NCBI GenBank assembly: GCA_030706665.1
Contig: JAUZOB010000035.1
Span: 1 to 16,910, forward strand
Direction of reading: 5' to 3'
DNA from: Bacteroidota bacterium
GTDB taxonomy: Bacteria; Bacteroidota; Bacteroidia; Bacteroidales; Prolixibacteraceae
Length of the DNA stretch: 16,910 nucleotides
Notes under the pieces: model-generated
Databases searched by the model: none
What the model saw: the letters and a program-made list of their open reading frames with translations, nothing else
Told to the model about the DNA's origin: nothing
Part shown: piece after piece, positions 7,565-15,059 of the stretch
Numbering within the stretch: the stretch's first letter is position 1
Layout of the letters: every line of letters starts with the position of its first letter
Position numbers and translations under genes: made by a program

Positions 7565-7610
7565 AATAAAAAAACAGGCAGGGAGATGACGATACCTTTC
7601 CTGCCTGTAA
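7565..7610 (-). terminator. Intrinsic terminator of the proline dehydrogenase gene
   Basis: ACAGGCAGG (7574-7582) and CCTGCCTGT (7600-7608) form a perfect 9-pair GC-rich stem with a 17-base loop. Read on the minus strand the stem is followed by TTTTTTTATTTG, a proper U tract, so it ends transcription from the gene at 7640-8551. On the plus strand it is followed by A residues and would not work well. Confidence 0.82.
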
Positions 7611-7639
7611 AAAATGAACCTCTATAAAAGGAGAATGTA

Positions 7640-8551
7640 TTATCCTCTCACGAATAGCGCTTTTACAATATCATTTACCATCTTCGGATTTTCTTTTAAT
7701 CTCCGGGTGCAATATCCGAACCAATCTTTTCCATAAGGAACATATACCCTCATTTTATGGCCGGCAGCAACAATTCTCTTACGCAGATCAGGAGTTACCC
7801 CGAGTAGCATCTGAAATTCATATTTATCTTTCGGCACATTGTATTTCTTAAGTAAATCAAATGCTTTTTCTACCAGATACTTATCATGGGTAGCAATGCC
7901 TACATAAATTCCATGAGTCAGCATATACTCCAGATCTTCAAGATAATGTTGTCTTATTTCATGGTATTCTTTATAGGCAACAGTTTCCGGCTCTACATAA
8001 ATCCCTTTGCAGAGACGAAAATTATGAGGTGCTTTTAACGAGGCATTGTCGTTTAGTTTCATCAAATCAGGAAGCGTCCTTCGCATGTAGGCTTGTAAAA
8101 CCAGACCAACATGATTCGGGAATTCCTCTTTCAATCGAAAATATAACTCCCATTCCATATCGACACATTGAGAATCCTCCATGTCTATACGGACGAAACT
8201 TTTATTGGCAGCAGCTTTTGCAACAACTTCCCTTACATTTTTGTAACAGGCTTCTTTATCAATCAGCAATCCGAAGAAAGTTGGTTTCACAGAAAAATTA
8301 CCCTGAATTCCTTCAAGCATAAAGCGATCTATGATTTTCAGGTAGTTATTCTTATTTTCTTCTGCTTCTGACAAATCTTTAATAAATTCACCCAGAAGAT
8401 CAATTGTAACCAAGACTTTCTCACTGTTTAAATCTCGTGAGATCTTCAGTCCGTCCTCAATACTTTCTCCTGCAATATAACGTTTAGAAAATATCCATAC
8501 CAGGCTTTTAGGCATGTGAGGCAACATTCCGGCAACAAACTCATGCATCAT
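7640..8551 (-). CDS. Proline dehydrogenase (monofunctional PRODH)
   Basis: The enzyme oxidises L-proline to pyrroline-5-carboxylate with FAD, the first step of proline catabolism. The 303-residue length matches single-domain PRODH rather than the PutA fusion. TIM-barrel motifs are in order: SVKP (87-90, conserved Lys), RIDMEDS (121-127), LQAYMRRT (152-159), RLCKGIY (179-185), GIATHD (218-223), YEFQMLLGV (244-252), and YVPYGKDWFGYCTRRLKENP (270-289), whose arginine pair binds the proline carboxylate. Electrons probably enter the quinone pool at the membrane. The second-step enzyme (P5C dehydrogenase) is not in the window. The start is one of two adjacent ATGs with TAAGAAG upstream; no consensus promoter was found between it and the divergent gene at 8785. 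Confidence 0.93.
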   Translation of the reverse strand: MMHEFVAGMLPHMPKSLVWIFSKRYIAGESIEDGLKISRDLNSEKVLVTIDLLGEFIKDLSEAEENKNNYLKIIDRFMLEGIQGNFSVKPTFFGLLIDKEACYKNVREVVAKAAANKSFVRIDMEDSQCVDMEWELYFRLKEEFPNHVGLVLQAYMRRTLPDLMKLNDNASLKAPHNFRLCKGIYVEPETVAYKEYHEIRQHYLEDLEYMLTHGIYVGIATHDKYLVEKAFDLLKKYNVPKDKYEFQMLLGVTPDLRKRIVAAGHKMRVYVPYGKDWFGYCTRRLKENPKMVNDIVKALFVRG

Positions 8552-8725
8552 AGCTTCTTATTTTAAGGAAATGAGTTGTATATTTATTACGGATATGAAG
8601 ATAACATACAGATCATATTTTTCCAATGACGTTTGTCAGTAGTAAAACATGATTTATTTCAACATTCTTTCAGTCCACTTCCTTTGACTATCATTTTGTT
8701 CAAGCAGAAAAAAATGGTTTAAAGA

Positions 8726-8756
8726 TTTTAATGGTGGAATGAAAAAATTATATTTG
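8726..8756 (+). promoter_or_regulatory. Promoter for the OmpH-like gene
   Basis: TATATTTG (8749-8756) matches TAnnTTTG exactly and is preceded after 19 bases by TTTT (8726-8729), one base off the TTTG -33 element. It lies 28 bases upstream of the ATG at 8785, a typical Bacteroidota spacing. Confidence 0.55.
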
Positions 8757-8784
8757 CCAAAACAATCAATCGGTACTTAAAGTT

Positions 8785-9381
8785 ATGAAGAAAACATCTC
8801 TAATCATTAATGCAGTATTAGCAGTTGCTATTATTGTACTTTTCATCCTTCATTTTAAATCTTCCAAGGCGGGGAAAAATGAGGCTTCAGATGACAAAAA
8901 CATATCAGGCAAAGGCGTTTCCATAGCATATGTGAAGATGGATTCATTAATCATGAATTATCAGATGGCTAAAGATCTTCAAAGCGAAATGTCAAAGAAA
9001 CAGGAAGAATTCAACAGACAGTTTGGTTCAAGAAAATCCGATTTTGAGCACCAGGCTGCTGCTTTCCAGGAAAAAATACAACACGGAGGTTTTTTAACCC
9101 AGGATAAAGCCGTGCAGGAACGCGATCGACTGATGAACGAAGAACAGAAAATCAAACAACTCGATTATCAGCTTTCCACTTCTCTTCAACAACTTCAACA
9201 GGAAAATAACAAGAAACTGTTTGATGTAATCAATGCTTTTTTGAAAGAATACAACAAAGATCACAATTACACTTATATTCTTAACGGTGGCGATGTTCTT
9301 ATTGGAGCAGAAAAACTCAACATCACAACCCCGGTTCTTACAGAGTTGAACAAGCGTTACTTAAGCACAAAAGGGAAATAA
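8785..9381 (+). CDS. OmpH/Skp-like periplasmic chaperone, membrane anchored
   Basis: The 198-residue product starts with a short basic segment and a single hydrophobic helix (about 7-24) with no clear signal peptidase site or lipobox, so it is probably tethered to the inner membrane and faces the periplasm. After a polar linker, VSIAYVKMDSLIMNYQMAKDL (45-65) is the typical OmpH start. A long charged, Gln-rich coiled coil follows (about 58-150), then a C-terminal strand region YTYILNGGDVLIGAEKLNIT and a terminal helix. Skp/OmpH proteins form trimers that hold unfolded outer-membrane proteins on their way to the BAM complex. The family assignment is firm; the exact client range is not known. 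It forms a single-gene unit with its own promoter and terminator. Confidence 0.88.
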   Translation: MKKTSLIINAVLAVAIIVLFILHFKSSKAGKNEASDDKNISGKGVSIAYVKMDSLIMNYQMAKDLQSEMSKKQEEFNRQFGSRKSDFEHQAAAFQEKIQHGGFLTQDKAVQERDRLMNEEQKIKQLDYQLSTSLQQLQQENNKKLFDVINAFLKEYNKDHNYTYILNGGDVLIGAEKLNITTPVLTELNKRYLSTKGK

Positions 9382-9415
9382 TCACATTGAAATATGCAGA
9401 GGATTTTCCTCTATT

Positions 9416-9457
9416 AAAAGGGTGCTTTGTATCTCGAAAGCACCCTTTTACATTTTT
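9416..9457 (+). terminator. Strong intrinsic terminator after the OmpH-like gene
   Basis: AAAAGGGTGCTTT (9416-9428) pairs perfectly with AAAGCACCCTTTT (9437-9449), 13 pairs with an 8-base loop, followed by ACATTTTTC. A smaller AGAGGA-ttt-TCCTCT hairpin lies just upstream near 9399-9413. The arms start with A and end with T, so the stem could also stop transcription from the other side. Confidence 0.87.
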
Positions 9458-9649
9458 CAACAGTCAATACTATATTCCGAATTTTCTTGTAACCAAAACC
9501 CGAAAAATAAAGATTGCATCTTCAATCCCTGAATAAGAATGAGTTATCCTCAGAAACAGGTTTTCTTTTTGATTCGGGATACAACCATTAAGAAGTACAT
9601 TCTAAAACAATAGTTCCTTTTCTCTCCTTGATTTTTACATTGACGACCA

Positions 9650-10999
9650 ATGGGATTTGCATCAAAATATATCGCCCGTCACATTTTCAGAGAAGATCTC
9701 TTTATTTCAGAACCACCCGATTCAAATCTTGGGATGATCCTAATTATTCCCTGTTATAACGAACCGGATATTGTACTCACACTAAATTCTTTAACTCAAT
9801 GCACTTCTACCTCAAAATCGGCAGAAGTTATTATTGTAATTAATGCTCCCGAAAATGCTTCTCCCGAAATCAAATCAACTAATTTTCGTTCACACCAGGC
9901 GATAAAAGAGCTTTCTGCTATATCTTCTTCCAAATTGAAATTTCATTGTCTTTATGCCTCCGATTTACCCTCCAAATGGGCCGGCGCAGGTCTCGCCCGT
10001 AAAATCGGAATGGACGAAGCAGTCAGGCGATTCGAATTGTTAGATTATCCTGACGGAATTATCATTTCGCTTGATGCCGATTGCAGAGTCGAGCCCAATT
10101 ATCTCGTTGAAATCGAAAAGACTTTCAGAAATAACAAACGAGTAAATGCATGTACCATTTATTTCGAGCATCCGGTTAACGGGGAAGAGTTCCCACAACA
10201 AGTATATGAAGGAATCACTCTATATGAGCTTTACATGAGATACTACAGGCAGTCACTCCTGTTTGCAGGCTTCCCTCATGCCATTCATACCGTCGGATCA
10301 GCCTTTGCAGTTAAAGCATCCGCTTATATCCGTCAGGGTGGAATGAATCGAAAACAGGCAGGTGAAGACTTTTATTTTCTGCAAAAGCTTATCCCTCTGG
10401 GTGGGATTACGGAGCTAAACACTACAAAAGTGATTCCATCGTGCCGGTTATCGGACCGGGTTCCCTTTGGAACAGGTCCTGCCTTAAAGAAATGGGTAGA
10501 AGGGATTCGTGAATTGGATAAAGCTTACGCTTTTCAAGCTTTTATAGATTTAAAAGTTTTCTTCACCCGAACCTCGTCATTATACCGAATTTCACCAGCA
10601 GATTTCGATATTCTTTTAACCCAACTTCCACTCTCTGTTTCTTCGTTCCTAAAAGCTGAAGACTTTTATGCTACAATCACCGAATTGGGAAACAACTGTT
10701 CCTCACCTCAAATATTTACCCGCCGATTCTGGCATCTTTTTAATGCATTTAAAATTTTGAAGTTTTTAAACTTCACCAGGGAACAGTTTTACGAATCGCA
10801 AGAACTTGTAAAAGTCTGTCATGAACTGTTTGAAGCTATTCGATCATCACAAAATGAGAATTACGCGATAGAGTTATCACCTATGCTTTCAAAATATTCT
10901 GGATCAAAGGCGCAAGATCATGACTATGGAATATATTCCGCCAAAGAGTTTCTTAACATTCTGAGAGAGATTGACCGGACAGTCATAATTAACATTTGA
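9650..10999 (+). CDS. Family 2 (GT-A) glycosyltransferase, soluble
   Basis: The 449-residue protein has the GT-A nucleotide-sugar fold. The first strand and sugar-nucleotide loop is MILIIPCYNEPDIV (29-42), followed by EVIIVINAPEN (59-69), the metal-binding DxD in SLDADCRVEPNYL (140-152), and the acceptor-side block VGSAFAVKASAYIRQGGM (215-232) with GEDFYFLQKL (238-247), the usual catalytic-acid region. No membrane segment or signal peptide is visible, so it acts in the cytoplasm or at the inner face of the inner membrane. About 190 residues after the catalytic core are alpha-helical and unassigned. Donor and acceptor are unknown; nothing else for polysaccharide or lipid synthesis is adjacent. 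The start is the ATG at 9650; upstream TTTTTACATTG is only loosely promoter-like. Confidence 0.87.
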   Translation: MGFASKYIARHIFREDLFISEPPDSNLGMILIIPCYNEPDIVLTLNSLTQCTSTSKSAEVIIVINAPENASPEIKSTNFRSHQAIKELSAISSSKLKFHCLYASDLPSKWAGAGLARKIGMDEAVRRFELLDYPDGIIISLDADCRVEPNYLVEIEKTFRNNKRVNACTIYFEHPVNGEEFPQQVYEGITLYELYMRYYRQSLLFAGFPHAIHTVGSAFAVKASAYIRQGGMNRKQAGEDFYFLQKLIPLGGITELNTTKVIPSCRLSDRVPFGTGPALKKWVEGIRELDKAYAFQAFIDLKVFFTRTSSLYRISPADFDILLTQLPLSVSSFLKAEDFYATITELGNNCSSPQIFTRRFWHLFNAFKILKFLNFTREQFYESQELVKVCHELFEAIRSSQNENYAIELSPMLSKYSGSKAQDHDYGIYSAKEFLNILREIDRTVIINI

Positions 11000-11005
11000 G
11001 ATCAG

Positions 11006-11207
11006 TTAGACGGCAAGATATTTCCGGATTCTAAAGACTTCGTCATTGAGGATATGAAGGAAACTACACCATAGAGTGAGCAGATCTTTCTTCTGCCAGG
11101 GTTTATCATCAATAAAGCATCCAACAATATCGGCATCAGGGACTGCAGCAACTGCAATACCTTCCTGAATTTAGTTCTGTTATTTGGCAGTCCGCCTCGA
11201 ATTTCAT
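11006..11207 (-). pseudogene. Small unrecognised gene with an apparent frameshift
   Basis: Just after the esterase stop codon (11218-11220) the minus strand has AAGG, then an ATG at 11207. It reads MKFEADCQITELNSGR before running into seven further codons and a TGA at 11136-11138. If the single T at 11159 is skipped, the frame continues as IAVAAVPDADIVGC, then FIDDKPWQKKDLLTLWCSF, LHILNDEVFRIRKYLAV and a TAA at 11006-11008. Together this would be a protein of about 66 residues with balanced composition, unlike random AT-rich sequence. The position 10 bases downstream of the esterase suggests an operon partner. I do not recognise the family. It may be a broken gene, a sequencing error, or two unrelated short frames that happen to meet. 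Confidence 0.35.
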
Positions 11208-11217
11208 GATATTTACC

Positions 11218-12705
11218 TTAATCCAGTTTCAATCGGAACAAAGGAGTATTCTGTTCAATAAAGGTTGCAGCCTTACGCGGAGTTTCGATTGCAAAATGAT
11301 GCCCGTTTAATTCCTGAGGGCCTCGGGTACAAGGAACCATTGTGGCAATTCCACCCAATTTCACATATCGATCTATCAGAACAAATGAATTTTCCATAGG
11401 AGGAACAATCGAGTCCTGTAATCCGATCATATGCAAAACAGGCACCTTGGCCTTTGCCAATTCTTCCAGATTATCGATCGGATTATCACGATATTCTTTT
11501 GCTTCTTCGTCCGATTTAAAGCCATAAGCTTCTTTTACCAGATTCCAATCATCCGGACTTCCTTTACCTTTTCCGAACCCTCCCGGCCAGCTTTTAAAAT
11601 CGCAGACAGGAGCTTCTGCATAAATGCAACTTACTTTATACGGATTCTTTTTAGCCCAGTTATACACATACATACCGCCGCGACTTACGGCCTCAAGTGC
11701 TACTTTTTCACTAAATTCATGCAGCTTGGTCAGATATTGATAATAGTCATTCCAGATTGCCACCGCTTTGGGACTTCCGATTAAATCATCCGTATTCAGA
11801 TACGTTACGTAGAATCCTTCGGAAAGAAGAATGCTATCCATCTCATAATGCCAGTCAGGAAAACGGGCATTCCATATCCAGGGCTTTCCGCCCAATGATC
11901 TTGCAGGGCACACAACCCTAGCACTTCGACCATTAAATTCAAAATCATACCGATCAAAACCATGCCATTTGGTTTTAACCCCGCCAAACGGTTGAGATAC
12001 CGGTTTTACCACTTTCCCTGTTAAGTTGAAATAAATAATCTTTGCAATTTCAGTTGCTCCCGCTGAATTGGGATGAATTCCATCCGAAAATAGCTCTCCT
12101 TTCCCAACAAACGGAGTGTATAGATCTATTACATGGAGATTCTTTTCCTCTGCGATTTTCTTCACCAAAGGATTCACTTCATTCTTTATAATTGACTCAT
12201 TAATTTCTCCTCCATTATTAAATACAGGAACTGCACAACACAAGATGATCGTTGGTTTTGATTTTAAAGATTCAAATGACCGGATCAGATTTAAGTAATC
12301 TTTTTCGAAATCGCTCTTGTATTTCCAATTCTGGGGTTTACTGTCATTCGTCCCTAATTTAATGAGAATGACATCAGGCTGCCATGCCAAAGCTTCTTGA
12401 TAGGCACTTTCTTTGATATAAGGGGAATCTCCTTTAGAAAGTAATGTTCGTCCGCCAACTCCAAAATTTCGCACTACCCATTTTGTTCCAAGCATAGTTC
12501 CCAATTGGGCAGGATAAGAATCCCTGGACCTGTCATCTATTGTTGCGCCAAATGTTATACTATTCCCAATACAGGCAACTTTAATTACATCTTTGTGTGA
12601 TAATGTATCAACAAGTTGAGCATAGCTACTGCTTGGGAAATAAAGCACAAATACAATCAGAAACGATAATATTTGTTGTTTTCTCAGCATTAAATTCTTG
12701 AACAT
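11218..12705 (-). CDS. Exported two-domain esterase: SGNH hydrolase fused to alpha/beta hydrolase
   Basis: The 495-residue product has a signal peptide at 1-29 (SSSYA|Q). Domain 1 (about 41-230) is an SGNH/GDSL esterase: block I CIGNSITFGA with Ser49, block II NFGVGGRTLL, block III LIKLGTNDS with Asn120, and block V FSDGIHPNSAG with Asp208 and His211. Domain 2 (about 245-490) looks like an alpha/beta hydrolase: candidate nucleophile Ser341 in EAVSRGGMYVYNWA, acid Asp431 in MIGLQDSIVPP and His469 or His470 in NGHHFAIE. The Ser motif is AVSRG instead of the usual GxSxG. Both catalytic sets appear complete. Such proteins typically remove acyl groups from polysaccharides in the periplasm or outside; substrate is not known and no glycan-uptake (SusC/SusD) genes are adjacent. 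No convincing promoter was found upstream. Confidence 0.85.
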   Translation of the reverse strand: MFKNLMLRKQQILSFLIVFVLYFPSSSYAQLVDTLSHKDVIKVACIGNSITFGATIDDRSRDSYPAQLGTMLGTKWVVRNFGVGGRTLLSKGDSPYIKESAYQEALAWQPDVILIKLGTNDSKPQNWKYKSDFEKDYLNLIRSFESLKSKPTIILCCAVPVFNNGGEINESIIKNEVNPLVKKIAEEKNLHVIDLYTPFVGKGELFSDGIHPNSAGATEIAKIIYFNLTGKVVKPVSQPFGGVKTKWHGFDRYDFEFNGRSARVVCPARSLGGKPWIWNARFPDWHYEMDSILLSEGFYVTYLNTDDLIGSPKAVAIWNDYYQYLTKLHEFSEKVALEAVSRGGMYVYNWAKKNPYKVSCIYAEAPVCDFKSWPGGFGKGKGSPDDWNLVKEAYGFKSDEEAKEYRDNPIDNLEELAKAKVPVLHMIGLQDSIVPPMENSFVLIDRYVKLGGIATMVPCTRGPQELNGHHFAIETPRKAATFIEQNTPLFRLKLD

Positions 12706-13277
12706 CGGTTTTAGTTTAAATTTGCTTAATACATGACAAAATTCTTAAATATCATAAATTAATTCTGCTGGCAAAGAATGAATGCGGTTCCTTTATTCGG
12801 AGGAATAATTTGTTCTGTTGATTGCATTAACAATATGAAACATTCTATAGCGAAAAATTAATTTAATTTTTCATTCAAATTTTGACTCATATTTTAAAGA
12901 CGTTTAAAAGTCATAATTTCCTTAGTCGATTCACGGATTATTTTAAATAATTTTTCCTTAGCTCGTAACGATGCTTTTTAAAGCCTATCATTACTCTTGA
13001 ACAAAACATTGGACCAACCAAAGGAAAAATACTGATTGAACCTTAAACAGCGAACCAATAAATAAAACAAAGAACTTGGTTCGGTCTTTATGTCAGTGCA
13101 GTTTATTGTTAAGTATATTAATTAAATCTTTGTCATATTTCATGGTGATCATTTATGCTTCAATCATTGCATGATACCAATATTAAGACACTGACTGCCG
13201 GCAACATATTAAATTTTTCATATTGCTAAAACGTAAACTACCAGCCTATTAAATATTTTGTCCTGTACTAAGTTAAA
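12706..13277. other. AT-rich intergenic region with inverted repeats
   Basis: No credible gene was found here; the longest short frame noticed is 27 codons from the ATG at 12778. Visible structure includes GAAAAATT (12852-12859) with AATTTTTC (12865-12872), a direct repeat TTTCCTTAG at 12917-12925 and 12953-12961, and CGAACCAA (13051-13058) with TTGGTTCG (13076-13083) around a 17-base loop. None is followed by a proper T tract, so they are not clear terminators. The stretch separates the divergent esterase and plug genes. Confidence 0.45.
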
Positions 13278-13337
13278 TTTGGTTGATCGGTTAAATAAAT
13301 TCATTAGTAAGCCACTTACTAATTTAAAACAACCAAA
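13278..13337. repeat. Nested inverted repeat upstream of the plug gene
   Basis: An inner hairpin of nine perfect pairs, ATTAGTAAG (13303-13311) and CTTACTAAT (13315-13323), has only a 3-base loop. It is enclosed by a second perfect pair, TTTGGTTG (13278-13285) and CAACCAAA (13330-13337). The left spacer is 17 bases and the right 6. It ends 9 bases before the -33 region of the promoter-like site at 13347, so it could be an operator, a boundary terminator or a decayed element end. Confidence 0.5.
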
Positions 13338-13346
13338 CTAAAATAA

Positions 13347-13379
13347 TTTCATTTCCTTCCTGAAGGGAAAATATATTTG
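13347..13379 (+). promoter_or_regulatory. Upstream promoter-like site for the plug gene
   Basis: TATATTTG (13372-13379) matches TAnnTTTG and is followed by CA; TTTC lies 21 bases before it (13347-13350). A transcript from here would carry a leader of about 165 bases that includes the hairpin AATAGCT (13452-13458) with AGCTATT (13468-13474). Confidence 0.4.
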
Positions 13380-13484
13380 CAATACATTCTCCCTCGTATC
13401 ACCCCTATATTGAAACAACTTAGGCTTTAATCCAAGCAGTTTGAATAAATCAATAGCTCTTGGAGAAAGCTATTCTTTGAAACT

Positions 13485-13517
13485 TTTCTTTCATTTTAAT
13501 ATTAATTAGTAAGTTTG
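13485..13517 (+). promoter_or_regulatory. Proximal promoter-like site for the plug gene
   Basis: TAAGTTTG (13510-13517) matches TAnnTTTG, with TTTC (13485-13488) 21 bases before it. It lies 32 bases upstream of the ATG at 13550, the usual distance. The -33 match is imperfect. Confidence 0.4.
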
Positions 13518-13549
13518 GAAATGAGATTTTCTAATCTTTCAAATTATTA

Positions 13550-14935
13550 ATGAGAATGGTAATGAGATATCTTAATCCTTATAAAAGAGAGAAATTTCCG
13601 TTGGGACCCTTTGCATCATCAATGCCAGTTCTTTTCCATTTTCGCTTTATAATTCCGTTCTTATTCTTTTTAATGCTAAACACTTCTTTGTCATATGCAA
13701 TTGATCTGAGAGACATAAAAATATTTGAAAATAAAACATTCAATCCGAATATACACACCATAATATTCGCGCCTCAGGGTTCAGAAATGGAATTACCAGT
13801 TCTTAATAAAGAAGGGCAACAGCATTTAATTCTCAAATTTGACGATTTTGCACCCAAACGAAAGAATTATTACTACACGATCCGCCATTGTGATGCAACA
13901 TGGAAAGAATCCTTCCTTTCACCAATGGATTACATTGAAGGATTTGAATCAAACCCACTGAACGACTATGCACCCTCATTCAATACCACAATCCATTACG
14001 GCAACTATCAGCTTAGTCTTCCAAATCAGGATATTAAATTCAAATTATCCGGCAACTATGCATTAATCGTTTATGAAGACAACGATTTATCCAAAGTAGT
14101 TTTTATCCGACGGTTCTATGTAGCAGAACAGAATGTCTCTATTGAAGGGCTTATTAAACCGGCCGGCATCAATAGTGCAGCAGATCAGGAATTCGATCTC
14201 AAAGTCAATCACCCAACCTACCCTATCTCCGATCCGCTCACCGAGATCAGAGTAGTCGTAATGCAAAATAGAAGGACGGACAATTCGGTGATTTTCACAA
14301 AACCACAGCATGTCACAGACAATGCATTGATCTATGAATTTAACGATGCCAACATCTTTCCCGGAGGAAATGAATTCCGTTTCTTTGATTGTAAAAGTCT
14401 TCGTTTTAACAGTGAAGGTATTGCACAGATTTCGTATATCGACCATGCCTTTCATGTTATACTTTTACCTTCAGCAATCCGGGCTAATCAACCTTATGCA
14501 TATTCCCGCGAATTAAATGGGCAATATTCAATTGCCGTAGAAAATAAGAAAGATCCCGACACAGAAGCCGATTATGTGTACGTTGATTTTAGTCTACCAT
14601 TTGCAGCCCCCTTCTCGCAGGGGAGCTTGCACGTCATTGGAGGGTTTTCAGACATGCAATGCAATGAGTCAAATAAAATGACTTATAACTTTACAGCAAA
14701 GCGATACGAAGCCGGGTTACTGTTAAAACAAGGATATTACAACTACATGTATGCATTTTGGCCTGAAGGTGAGGTTAAATATAACACAACCAATCTGGAG
14801 GGAAGTCACTTTGAGACAGAGAATGAATATGTGGCATTTGTTTACCACCATCCAATTTCATCAAGATATGAAAGGCTGATCGGATTTCAGTCGTTCAACA
14901 CAGATCACATCAAAGGGATTCAAATGGGGTGGTAA
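13550..14935 (+). CDS. T9SS plug protein (DUF5103 family)
   Basis: The 461-residue protein belongs to the DUF5103 family, whose first domain is now named for the T9SS translocon plug. The hallmark is YYYTIRHCDATWKESFLSPMDYIEGFE at about 107-133 (listed here as YYYTIRHCDATWKESF then LSPMDYIEGFE), preceded by a beta-rich region and followed by IHYGNYQLSLPN, Ig-like strands and a conserved-looking C-terminus ending FNTDHIKGIQMGW. Known work on SprA shows the plug closing the periplasmic side of the channel when PorV is not bound. A hydrophobic segment at 33-50 ending SLSYA|I is a signal peptide; the first 24 residues are unusually polar before it, so translation may start at Met25 (13622) instead. 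The protein would act in the periplasm against the outer membrane. It is a single-gene unit here. Confidence 0.85.
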   Translation: MRMVMRYLNPYKREKFPLGPFASSMPVLFHFRFIIPFLFFLMLNTSLSYAIDLRDIKIFENKTFNPNIHTIIFAPQGSEMELPVLNKEGQQHLILKFDDFAPKRKNYYYTIRHCDATWKESFLSPMDYIEGFESNPLNDYAPSFNTTIHYGNYQLSLPNQDIKFKLSGNYALIVYEDNDLSKVVFIRRFYVAEQNVSIEGLIKPAGINSAADQEFDLKVNHPTYPISDPLTEIRVVVMQNRRTDNSVIFTKPQHVTDNALIYEFNDANIFPGGNEFRFFDCKSLRFNSEGIAQISYIDHAFHVILLPSAIRANQPYAYSRELNGQYSIAVENKKDPDTEADYVYVDFSLPFAAPFSQGSLHVIGGFSDMQCNESNKMTYNFTAKRYEAGLLLKQGYYNYMYAFWPEGEVKYNTTNLEGSHFETENEYVAFVYHHPISSRYERLIGFQSFNTDHIKGIQMGW

Positions 14936-15059
14936 TGAACAAAGTCTTATCTTTTATGGAGAAGTAAAAACATTTGATTCCTTGGCATTGTCAAACAATG
15001 AGAGGGTTCGTTATTTTTGTAATAATACTACGCAGGAACCTTCAACGAAGGACCTCTGA

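Noticed and set aside
12778..12861. 27-codon frame in the gap upstream of the esterase
   Set aside because: Too short, no ribosome-binding site or promoter in a sensible position, no recognisable feature.
15012..15019. TATTTTTG on the plus strand with TTG 21 bases upstream, pointing antisense into the histidine kinase gene
   Set aside because: TAnnTTTG is frequent by chance in DNA this AT-rich, and there is no downstream gene on that strand to support it.
14986..15056. Hairpins CATTGT-caa-ACAATG and CCTTC-aac-GAAGG between the convergent plug and kinase genes
   Set aside because: Short stems with no T tract on either strand; not supportable as terminators, although the position would suit one.
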